Assembly: GCA_025963345.1 (NCBI GenBank)
Contig: JAOPUS010000129.1
Coordinates: 1-8,645, forward strand
Direction: 5' to 3'
DNA: 8,645 bases
Origin: Blastococcus sp.
GTDB taxonomy: Bacteria; Actinomycetota; Actinomycetes; Mycobacteriales; Geodermatophilaceae
In this document: in pieces, positions 1-5,918 of the stretch
How positions within the stretch are numbered: position 1 is the first letter of the stretch
Layout of the letters: every line of letters starts with the position of its first letter
The notes under the pieces: generated by a model
Database searches by the model: none
Told to the model about the DNA's origin: nothing
Seen by the model: only the letters and a program-made list of their open reading frames with translations
Translations under genes and position numbers: made by a program

Positions 1-1791
1 GTGCAGGCCAAGCCCGTGCCGCTGGTCGAGCGCGACATGATCGTCGGCGTCGGTGAGCGGATCGACTCCGCCGGCCGGGTGCTCCGGCCCCTGAACGACG
101 ACGACGTCCGCGCCAAGCTGCGGCACCTGGTCGACAACGGGGCCCGGGCGATCGCGGTCTCGCTGCTGTGGTCCTTCGTCAACCCTGACCACGAGCGGCG
201 GATCCGGAGGATCATCCGCGAGGAGTACAAGGCTTTCCACGTGGGTTACCTACCCGTCGTCCTCTCCCACGAGGTGGTCGGCAAGGTCGGCGAGTACGAG
301 CGGACGATGACGGCCGTCCTCGACGCCTACCTGCAGACGAGCATCAAGTTCGAGCTGGAGACCACCTGGGACCAGCTGCGGGCCAACGGCTACGGGGGCA
401 CGTTCCTGCTGACGCACAACACCGGCGGGTCGGGCGAGATCTTCAAGACCACGGCCAGCCGCACCTTCAACGGCGGCCCGGTCTCGGGCCTGATGGGCAG
501 CTTCCACATCGGCCAGGCGCTGGGCTACCGCAACGTCATCGCCTCCGACGTCGGCGGGACCAGCTTCGACGTCGGCATGGTGGTCGACGCCTCGGTGCGC
601 TCCTACGAGTTCCGCCCGATCATCGACCGCTGGATGGTCGGCATCTCGATGCTGCAGACCACCACCATGGGCGCCGGTGGCGGGTCGATCGCTTCGATCA
701 ACGACCTGCTGGGCGGCCGGCTGGAGGTCGGGCCGCGCAGCGCCGGCTCCTACCCGGGCCCGGTCTGCTACGACCTGGGCGGCACCGAGCCGACGGTCAC
801 CGACGCCGACGTCGTCCTGGGGTACATCGCCCCCGATGGGTACTTCGGCGGGAAGATGCCGCTGGACCGGGACAAGGCGGTCGAGGCGGTGCGGACGCGG
901 ATCGCCGAGCCGCTCGGGGTGTCGGTCGACGAGGCCGCGGCGCTGATCCGGCGGGTCGTCGAGCAGAACATGGCGTCGGCGATCAAGCGCGAGGTCCACC
1001 TGCGCGGATACCACCCGGAGGACTTCGCCCTCTTCGCCTTCGGGGGCGGCGGCCCCACGCACGTGGCCGGCTACCGGGCCGACGTGCCGACCGCGGTGAT
1101 CTTCCCGCAGGCGCCGGTGTTCTCGGCGCTGGGCAGCTCGGTCATGGACATCATGCACGTGTACGAGCAGAGCCGGCGGATGCCGTTCATGGCCCCGATG
1201 ACCGAGCAGATCGTCATCGACCGCGACGCGTTCAACGCCGTCGTCGACGAACTGACGGCCAAGGCGCGGGGAGATCTCGAGTCCGAGGGCCTCGGCTCCG
1301 AGGACATCGTCTTCTCCGTCGAGCTGGACATGCTCTACGGCGGTCTCGTGCACGTGAAGCGGGTCAGCTCCCCGGTGGTGCGGATGGAGAGCGAGGACGA
1401 CGCCCGGCTGGTCTACGACGCCTTCGAGAAGGAGTTCTCCGAGGCGTTCAGCCCGCACGTGGTGAACAAGCCGGGTGGGGCCTACCTCGACGGCATCGTC
1501 CTCAAGGCGACCGTCGTCACCGAGAAGATGGCCCTGCCCGTCCACGAGCTGCAGTCGGCCGATCCGTCGGCGGCGCGCACCGGCAGCCGCTCGGCCTACT
1601 GGCCGGAGCTGGGTGCGCGGGCGGAGACCGACGTCTTCGCCTTCGACTCGCTGCAGCCCGGCAACACCGTTCCCGGGCCCGGCATCGTCGAGATGGAGTA
1701 CTCGACGATCGTCGTCCCGCCCGGCCAGCACCTGCGCATCGACCAGCACGGCCTCGGCATCCTCGAGGACGCCGGAAAGGACGAGTCATGA
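1..1791 (+). CDS. Hydantoinase A/oxoprolinase family protein, acetone-carboxylase beta-subunit-like (5' partial)
   Basis: This is the C-terminal ~596 residues of a HyuA-type ATPase subunit. Members run about 680-720 residues, so roughly 100-130 N-terminal residues, including the first nucleotide-binding loop, lie left of the window. The GTG at base 1 is probably an internal valine codon: the first visible segment (LVERDMIVGVGERID) matches the middle of the Hydant_A_N domain. The ASKHA-fold signature SDVGGTSFDV is at residues 182-191, a glycine-rich MGAGGGS at 223-229 and FGGGGPTH at 347-354. In acetone and acetophenone carboxylases this subunit binds ATP and helps phosphorylate the ketone enol and/or bicarbonate; in other relatives it opens cyclic amides such as hydantoin or 5-oxoproline. 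The run around residues 203-230 (FRPIIDRWMVGISM then MGAGGGS) looks more like the carboxylase branch, but that is judged from memory. It overlaps the next gene by ATGA, so the two subunits are probably made together. Cytosolic, no signal or membrane segment. Confidence 0.9.
   Translation: MQAKPVPLVERDMIVGVGERIDSAGRVLRPLNDDDVRAKLRHLVDNGARAIAVSLLWSFVNPDHERRIRRIIREEYKAFHVGYLPVVLSHEVVGKVGEYERTMTAVLDAYLQTSIKFELETTWDQLRANGYGGTFLLTHNTGGSGEIFKTTASRTFNGGPVSGLMGSFHIGQALGYRNVIASDVGGTSFDVGMVVDASVRSYEFRPIIDRWMVGISMLQTTTMGAGGGSIASINDLLGGRLEVGPRSAGSYPGPVCYDLGGTEPTVTDADVVLGYIAPDGYFGGKMPLDRDKAVEAVRTRIAEPLGVSVDEAAALIRRVVEQNMASAIKREVHLRGYHPEDFALFAFGGGGPTHVAGYRADVPTAVIFPQAPVFSALGSSVMDIMHVYEQSRRMPFMAPMTEQIVIDRDAFNAVVDELTAKARGDLESEGLGSEDIVFSVELDMLYGGLVHVKRVSSPVVRMESEDDARLVYDAFEKEFSEAFSPHVVNKPGGAYLDGIVLKATVVTEKMALPVHELQSADPSAARTGSRSAYWPELGARAETDVFAFDSLQPGNTVPGPGIVEMEYSTIVVPPGQHLRIDQHGLGILEDAGKDES
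1774..1781 (+). promoter_or_regulatory. Ribosome binding site for the HyuB-like gene
   Basis: GGAAAGGA lies inside the end of the HyuA-like gene, six bases before the ATG at 1788. It supports that start, which overlaps the upstream stop as ATGA, and indicates independent initiation plus translational coupling. Confidence 0.6.
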
Positions 1792-3842
1792 GCTACCCGA
1801 CGCTGGAGGAGAAGCTGGCGGCGCTGAAGGTCAGTCCCGCCACCGAGTACGAGCGGCGCTGCGCCGACGCGCTGGCGCCGGGCAGTTACGAGATCGGCGT
1901 GCAGCGCACCGCGGACGTCCTGGACGAGGGCTACGAGATCTTCATGCGTTCGTCGCGCTCGTCGATGGGCGTCGCCGGCGACTCGATCGTGGCCATGTTC
2001 AACGCCGCCGGTGACCTGGTGAACGCCTCGGCCGGCACGTACCTGCACGCGGTGATCCCGCCGATCGTGATCAAGTACATCCTGGCCCGGCACGGGGAGA
2101 ACCCAGGGATCAACGACGGGGACATCTGGTACACGAACGACGCGCTCTACGGCGGGATCCACAACCCCGACCAGGTCGCGATCATGCCGGTGTTCTTCGG
2201 CGGTGAGCTGGTCGGCTGGACCGCAGCGCTCTCGCACACCACCGAGACCGGCGCGATCGAGCCGGGCGGGATGCCGCTGTCGGCGAAGTCCCGGTTCGAG
2301 GAGGGCATGAACCTCCCGCCGATGCGGGTCGGCACCGACTTCCGGCTCAACAACGACGTCATCGAGATGTTCGCCGCCTTCGGCCTGCGCGCCGAGGCGA
2401 ACGTGACGGTGGACATGCGCGCGCGGGCGACGACGGCCGACCGGGTGCGGGTCCGGCTCCTGGAGATGTTCGAGCGGGAGGGCAAGGACTTCGTCATCGG
2501 CCTGTTCCGCCGGATGCTCGACGAGGCGGAGTCCGGCGCCCGCAAGCGGATCGCGGGCTGGGCCGACGGCACCTACCGCTGCGTCACCTTCTCCGACGCC
2601 GCCGGTCTGGAGCCGGGGCTGCTGCGCAACTGCGCGATGACGATGACCAAGAAGGGCGATCACCTGCTCATCGACTTCACCGGCACCAGCCCGGAGACGC
2701 CGAGCAGCTACAACGCCCATCCGCAGGCGGTCATCGGCCACCTGGCCAACTACATCTACGAGTACGTCTTCCACGACCTGCCGGTCAGCTCGGCGACGTT
2801 CCAGCCGCTGGACTTCGTCTTCCCGCCGAACTCCATGCTGTCGCCGGACGTGCGGGCGGCGACGTCGTGCTCGGTGATGGCGGCGACCGGGGCGATGAGC
2901 GCTATCGCCAACTGCGTGAGCCGGGCCCGCTACGGCTCGGAGGAGTGGCAGCAGGTCGCGGCCAGCCAGGGCAACGGCGGCAATGCCTCGGTGCTGGCCG
3001 GCGTCAGCCAGTGGGGCGCCATGTTCGCCGACATGATCGCCTACCCGATCAACACCGAGGGGCAGGGCGCACGGGCCACGCAGGACGGCATGGACGCCTA
3101 CGGCTTCCCGTGGTGTGCCTTCGGACGGGCTCCGGACGTCGAGTCGATGGAGAACGAGTTCCCGCTGCTCATCCCGTTCAGCTCGCACTGGAAGGACTCC
3201 GGCGGCCCGGGCAAGCACCGCGGCGGGGTGGGGACGGCGCAGCTGTGGGTCACCCACCACGCGCCCTTCCTCTTCATGATGGCGATCGCGGACAACTCCA
3301 CCATCCAGACCCCGCAGCCGCTGTTCGGCGGGTACAGCCAGCCCACCTGCCCGGGCATCGTGCTGGACGGGATCGACGTGACGGAGGCGCTGGCGCACGC
3401 CGAGAGCGGCACGCTGACCCTCGAGGCGCTGCTGGCCGGGAAGTTCGGCGGCACCGTGCGGTCCTCGCCGTACGGCAGCGCGATCCACCCGGTCGACCAG
3501 GGGCAGACGATCGTGATCGGCCTGTCGACCGGCGGCACCGGCTACGGCGACCCGCTCGAGCGTGAGCCGGAGCGCGTCGGCCGGGACGTCGTCAAGGCGC
3601 TGGTGAGCCACGGCATCGCCCGCGACGTCTACGGCGTCGTCGTCGACCCGGTCACCGACCAGGTCGACGAGGAGGCGACGGCGGCGGTGCGGGAGCGGCT
3701 GGTGGCGGCCCGCCTGGCCCGCGGAGTGCCCTACGACGAGTTCGTCGAGAGCTGGTCGCAGCGCAAGCCGGACGAATCGATCCTCGGCTATTTCGGGTCC
3801 TGGCCCGACGGTGCCGTGGTCACCCCGCTCATGCGGCCGTGA
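1788..3842 (+). CDS. Hydantoinase B/oxoprolinase family protein, acetone-carboxylase alpha-subunit-like
   Basis: A complete 684-residue HyuB-type catalytic subunit, partner of the upstream HyuA-like protein. Most of its length is the hydantoinase B domain. A probable metal site is visible: H125 and D128 in the GIHNPDQ motif, and H150 in ALSHTTETG. The spacing (+3, +25) matches, from memory, the manganese ligands of Xanthobacter acetone carboxylase (His150, Asp153, His175), although this H..D...H pattern is conserved across the HyuB family. The family motif SGGPGKHRGGVG is at 471-482. The protein is longer than simple HyuB proteins (about 520-600 residues) and ends in a C-terminal extension with YFGSWPD at 668-674, a feature I associate with the carboxylase-type branch. 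It probably carries out ATP-dependent carboxylation of a ketone with HyuA; an N-methylhydantoinase or oxoprolinase role cannot be excluded. Its stop overlaps the next start as GTGA. No small zinc gamma subunit is visible downstream; it could lie upstream of the window. Confidence 0.9.
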   Translation: MSYPTLEEKLAALKVSPATEYERRCADALAPGSYEIGVQRTADVLDEGYEIFMRSSRSSMGVAGDSIVAMFNAAGDLVNASAGTYLHAVIPPIVIKYILARHGENPGINDGDIWYTNDALYGGIHNPDQVAIMPVFFGGELVGWTAALSHTTETGAIEPGGMPLSAKSRFEEGMNLPPMRVGTDFRLNNDVIEMFAAFGLRAEANVTVDMRARATTADRVRVRLLEMFEREGKDFVIGLFRRMLDEAESGARKRIAGWADGTYRCVTFSDAAGLEPGLLRNCAMTMTKKGDHLLIDFTGTSPETPSSYNAHPQAVIGHLANYIYEYVFHDLPVSSATFQPLDFVFPPNSMLSPDVRAATSCSVMAATGAMSAIANCVSRARYGSEEWQQVAASQGNGGNASVLAGVSQWGAMFADMIAYPINTEGQGARATQDGMDAYGFPWCAFGRAPDVESMENEFPLLIPFSSHWKDSGGPGKHRGGVGTAQLWVTHHAPFLFMMAIADNSTIQTPQPLFGGYSQPTCPGIVLDGIDVTEALAHAESGTLTLEALLAGKFGGTVRSSPYGSAIHPVDQGQTIVIGLSTGGTGYGDPLEREPERVGRDVVKALVSHGIARDVYGVVVDPVTDQVDEEATAAVRERLVAARLARGVPYDEFVESWSQRKPDESILGYFGSWPDGAVVTPLMRP

Positions 3843-4486
3843 CGGGCCCGCTCTCGCCGCGCCAACGGGTGCGGGCGCTGGCCCAGCGCCGGGGGGACGG
3901 TCGCGGCATCGCCGTCCCCCTCGCGCACCGGCTCGCCGCCCGCATCCAGGAGCGGGAATGGGAGGACTTCACCTGCGACCCCACGCAGCTGGCGAACGGG
4001 CTGCGGGACCTGGCCGACGCCGTGGCGCCGGACGGGCTCGCCGTGTGCCTGCCCGACGTCCTGCTGGAGGGCGGGACGGATCTGTCGGCCTCCGACCAGG
4101 CCACGGCGGCGGTCGAGGCGACCCGCCGGCTGCGGAGATCCCTGGGCGAGCGGGTCGCCCTGATCGCCTGCCTGCCGGGGCCGGCCTCGGTGGACAGGGG
4201 AGCCGACGGCGTGCTCGCGGCGGGGAAAGGGTTCCTCGCTGCAGGCGCCGACGCGATCGTCGTCCTGGGGCCCCCGGCGGGTTCGCTGTCCACGCTGGCC
4301 AATGTCGCCCGCTTCCACCAGGCGCTCGCCCTCGGCGACGACGAGGCGCACGGCCTGCCCGTCGTCGAACGACGGTCCCTGGCCGAGCGGTCGCCCGCCG
4401 TCGGCGTCGTCCTCACCTCCGAGCACCTGGGACGCGAGACAGACGTGTCCGAGCTCGAGGACTGGGTCGCGGCGGTCCACGGCTGA
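3839..4486 (+). CDS. Short UroD-superfamily-like protein (half-length), function unknown
   Basis: A 215-residue protein starting at GTG 3839, overlapping the HyuB stop by four bases (GTGA). No separate Shine-Dalgarno is obvious, so translation is probably coupled. The N-terminus (SPRQRVRALAQRR), a segment DPTQLANGLRDLADAVAPDGLAV (residues 47-69), then VALIACLPGP (106-115) and GKGFLAAGADAIVVLGPPAG (129-148) follow the strand/helix order of uroporphyrinogen-decarboxylase-like TIM barrels, where the last block resembles the 'AGAD' strand. Full UroD enzymes are about 340-360 residues; this one ends after the equivalent of roughly the first half to two thirds plus a short tail (GVVLTSEHLG at 189-198). 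It is not an obvious pseudogene: the frame is open, codon use matches its neighbours, and the coupling is intact. It has only three cysteines (46, 70, 111) and is not the Cys-rich acetone carboxylase gamma subunit. The family includes corrinoid methyltransferases as well as decarboxylases. Assignment is by eye; the role is unknown. Confidence 0.6.
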   Translation: MTGPLSPRQRVRALAQRRGDGRGIAVPLAHRLAARIQEREWEDFTCDPTQLANGLRDLADAVAPDGLAVCLPDVLLEGGTDLSASDQATAAVEATRRLRRSLGERVALIACLPGPASVDRGADGVLAAGKGFLAAGADAIVVLGPPAGSLSTLANVARFHQALALGDDEAHGLPVVERRSLAERSPAVGVVLTSEHLGRETDVSELEDWVAAVHG

Positions 4487-4503
4487 TGGGCTGCCAGGAG
4501 AAA

Positions 4504-4529
4504 GGTCCGCCGGACCAGCGATGGTCCGG
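4504..4529. repeat. Two overlapping inverted repeats, mutually exclusive hairpins
   Basis: GGTCCG at 4504-4509 faces CGGACC at 4511-4516. The same right arm, read as CCGGACC at 4510-4516, pairs perfectly with GGTCCGG at 4523-4529 across a six-base loop. Only one of the two can form at a time. GTCCGCC at 4505-4511 is also complementary to GGCGGAC at 4544-4550, the left arm of the large palindrome further down, so the region could switch between folds. Confidence 0.5.
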
Positions 4530-4539
4530 ATCACCTCAG

Positions 4540-4562
4540 CGGTGGCGGACGGTCCGCCACCG
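4540..4562. promoter_or_regulatory. Perfect palindrome with 11-base arms: operator or hairpin before the serine hydrolase gene
   Basis: The arm CGGTGGCGGAC (4540-4550) is the exact reverse complement of GTCCGCCACCG (4552-4562), with a single central G at 4551. As RNA it would form a ten-pair, very GC-rich stem with a three-base loop. No T-run follows, so it is not a classic intrinsic terminator, although actinobacterial terminators often lack one. It sits 27 bases before the ATG at 4590 and just ahead of the AAGGAG ribosome site. It could be a dimeric-repressor operator, a processing or attenuation hairpin splitting the carboxylase genes from the downstream genes, or a terminator. I saw no convincing -10/-35 pair in 4487-4589. 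Confidence 0.55.
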
Positions 4563-4576
4563 GCAGTGCCCAGACC

Positions 4577-4582
4577 AAGGAG
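4577..4582 (+). promoter_or_regulatory. Ribosome binding site fixing the serine hydrolase start
   Basis: AAGGAG ends seven bases before the ATG at 4590. The frame is open upstream with another in-frame ATG at 4521, but that one has no well-spaced ribosome site and would add a proline-rich stretch unlike the family, across the palindrome. Confidence 0.7.
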
Positions 4583-4589
4583 CCAGCAG

Positions 4590-5747
4590 ATGAACACGGA
4601 CGCCATCGACGCCGTCCTTCAGGCAGCCGTCGCGAGCGGTGCGGTGCCCAACGTGACCGCGATGATCGCGGACCGCGAGGGGACGATCTACGAGGGAGCA
4701 GCCGGTTCGCGCGTGGCCGGTGGGGAGGAACCGGTCAGCGCCGACACGCACTACCGGATCATGTCGATGACGAAGATGCTCGCGACGGTGGCGGCCCTCC
4801 AGCAGGTGGAGCGCGGCGCCCTCGACCTCGATGCGCCTGTCGAGCGGTACTGCCCGGAGTTCGGCGAGCTCCAGGTGCTGGACGGCTTCGACGGGGAGAC
4901 GCCGCGGCTGCGGCCGCCCGCGTCGAAGGCGACGGTGAAGCAGCTCGTCACGCACACCTCCGGGCTCGGTTACTGGTTCTTCAACGCCGACCTCCTCCGC
5001 TGGGAGGCGGCCACCGGCACGCCGAACGTCCTCTCCGGGTCCACCGTGATCTTCGGCGCGCCGCTGGTCGCCGACCCGGGCACCCGCTTCGAGTACGGCA
5101 TCAACACCGACTGGCTCGGCAAGGTCCTCGAGGCCGCCTCCGGCATGACGCTCGACGTAGCGGTGAAGGAGGGAATCACCGCGCCGCTCGGGATGCATGA
5201 GACGTCCTTCGCGCCCACCGACGGACAGCGCGACAACCTCGTCCCGGTCCACCTGCGGGGCGAGGACGGCGCCTGGCGCGCGAGCGAGATCGAGCTGCAT
5301 CCCGAGCCGGAGTACTACGCCGGCGGCCACGGTCTGTACTCGACCCCGCGCGACTACCTGCGCTTCCAGCGGGCGCTGCTGGGCAACGGCGAGGTCGACG
5401 GCACCCGCATCCTGCAGGAGGCGACCGTCCAGGCGGCCTTCAGCAACCAGATCGGCGAGCTCGATTTCCCGGCCGCGATCAGGTCCGCCGACCCGGCCTC
5501 CTCCTTGGACTTCGCTGTCGGGCCCGGCCACAAGTGGGGCTACGGGCTGCTGCTCAACACCCAGGACATCCCGGGCCGCCGACGGTCGGGCAGCGGCGCA
5601 TGGGCGGGGCTGTGCAACACCCACTTCTGGGTCGACCCGACCAGCGCTGTCACCGGAGCCGTGTACACCCAGACTCTGCCCTTCGTGACGCCGGAGGCGT
5701 ACCAGGTCTACCTGGACGTCGAGACGGCGCTGTACGCCTCGCTCTGA
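4590..5747 (+). CDS. Serine hydrolase, beta-lactamase/family VIII esterase-like
   Basis: A 385-residue penicillin-binding-protein-fold hydrolase (Pfam Beta-lactamase, COG1680 type). The nucleophile motif S-x-x-K is SMTK at residues 59-62, giving S59 and K62. The family motif THTSG is at 121-125. The second catalytic motif is FEYGINTDWLG, with Y169 as probable general base; it resembles the Y-S-x-x-x-D-x-L-G form of family VIII carboxylesterases more than the Y-A-N of class C beta-lactamases. The third motif position is WAG at 338-340 within GAWAGLCNTHFWVDP, again as in EstB-like esterases rather than the KTG of true beta-lactamases. No signal peptide or membrane segment is seen, so it is probably cytosolic. 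It is more likely an esterase, amidase or lactone hydrolase acting on a pathway intermediate than an antibiotic-resistance enzyme. It sits in line with the carboxylase genes, separated by a 103-base repeat-rich gap, and is 20 bases before the thiolase-like remnant. Substrate unknown. Confidence 0.88.
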   Translation: MNTDAIDAVLQAAVASGAVPNVTAMIADREGTIYEGAAGSRVAGGEEPVSADTHYRIMSMTKMLATVAALQQVERGALDLDAPVERYCPEFGELQVLDGFDGETPRLRPPASKATVKQLVTHTSGLGYWFFNADLLRWEAATGTPNVLSGSTVIFGAPLVADPGTRFEYGINTDWLGKVLEAASGMTLDVAVKEGITAPLGMHETSFAPTDGQRDNLVPVHLRGEDGAWRASEIELHPEPEYYAGGHGLYSTPRDYLRFQRALLGNGEVDGTRILQEATVQAAFSNQIGELDFPAAIRSADPASSLDFAVGPGHKWGYGLLLNTQDIPGRRRSGSGAWAGLCNTHFWVDPTSAVTGAVYTQTLPFVTPEAYQVYLDVETALYASL

Positions 5748-5756
5748 GCCCGTCGT

Positions 5757-5763
5757 GGAGGAG
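5757..5763 (+). promoter_or_regulatory. Ribosome binding site before the thiolase-like remnant
   Basis: GGAGGAG lies four to six bases before the ATG at 5768. Its presence shows that the short downstream ORF was, and may still be, a translated gene. Confidence 0.55.
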
Positions 5764-5767
5764 CCAG

Positions 5768-5911
5768 ATGCAGTACACAGACGCAGCGATCCCGCTCGGA
5801 TACCCGTGGTCGTCGCCCTGCACCACGTGGGAGCGTGCTCTCGCAGAGGTCGCGGTCACCTCACACGCGCTCGCCGGCCGCGGCATGGACCTGCCGTGGT
5901 CCGGGAGGTGA
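5768..5911 (+). pseudogene. Probable thiolase (acetyl-CoA acetyltransferase) N-terminal remnant, 47 codons
   Basis: A 47-residue ORF with its own ribosome site sits in the small gap between the hydrolase and the CoA-ligase gene. Its start, AIPLGYPWSSP then TTWERALAEV and ALAGRGMDLPW, resembles the first ~45 residues of a thiolase-family group that begins with a Y/IPLGYxWSSPFxRWQGxLAEV-like segment followed by an ALAxRG helix. Compared with my memory of that family, a few residues after ALAEV seem missing, and everything after LPW is gone: the catalytic Cys, the His motif and the C-terminal Cys, about 350 residues. A thiolase here would fit the chemistry of the cluster, cleaving a beta-ketoacyl-CoA made by the downstream ligase. 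The stop TGA at 5909-5911 lies within the ribosome site of the next gene. It could instead be a real micro-protein or leader peptide that couples translation. The family match is from recognition, not alignment. Confidence 0.55.
5903..5911 (+). promoter_or_regulatory. Strong ribosome binding site of the CoA-ligase gene
   Basis: GGGAGGTGA is nearly a full match to the 16S rRNA 3' end, seven bases before the ATG at 5919. It decides the start of the ligase gene. The frame is open further upstream, to 5835, but that stretch is the overlapping remnant region and reads unlike the family. Confidence 0.8.
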
Positions 5912-5918
5912 CCGACTG

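Noticed and set aside
1..3. GTG at base 1 as the true start of the HyuA-like gene
   Set aside because: The protein begins in the middle of the Hydant_A_N domain and lacks the first nucleotide-binding loop; no upstream sequence is available to show a ribosome site.
250..1749. Long open frame on the minus strand opposite the HyuA-like gene (499 codons)
   Set aside because: Low-complexity Arg/Gly/Val/Asp-rich translation typical of the antisense of a high-GC gene; no domain recognised. The + strand frame carries clear HyuA motifs.
1596..3611. 671-codon minus-strand frame opposite the HyuB-like gene
   Set aside because: Antisense shadow created by high GC at third codon positions; it spans the junction of two real genes and shows no family motifs.
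4302..4589. Upstream in-frame extension of the serine hydrolase, including an ATG at 4521
   Set aside because: Overlaps the UroD-like gene in another frame and the palindrome; AAGGAG fits the ATG at 4590, and the family N-terminus begins there.
5835..5918. N-terminal extension of the CoA ligase
   Set aside because: The near-perfect ribosome site at 5903-5911 points to ATG 5919; the extension reads as Arg/Ser/Pro-rich out-of-frame sequence over the thiolase remnant.
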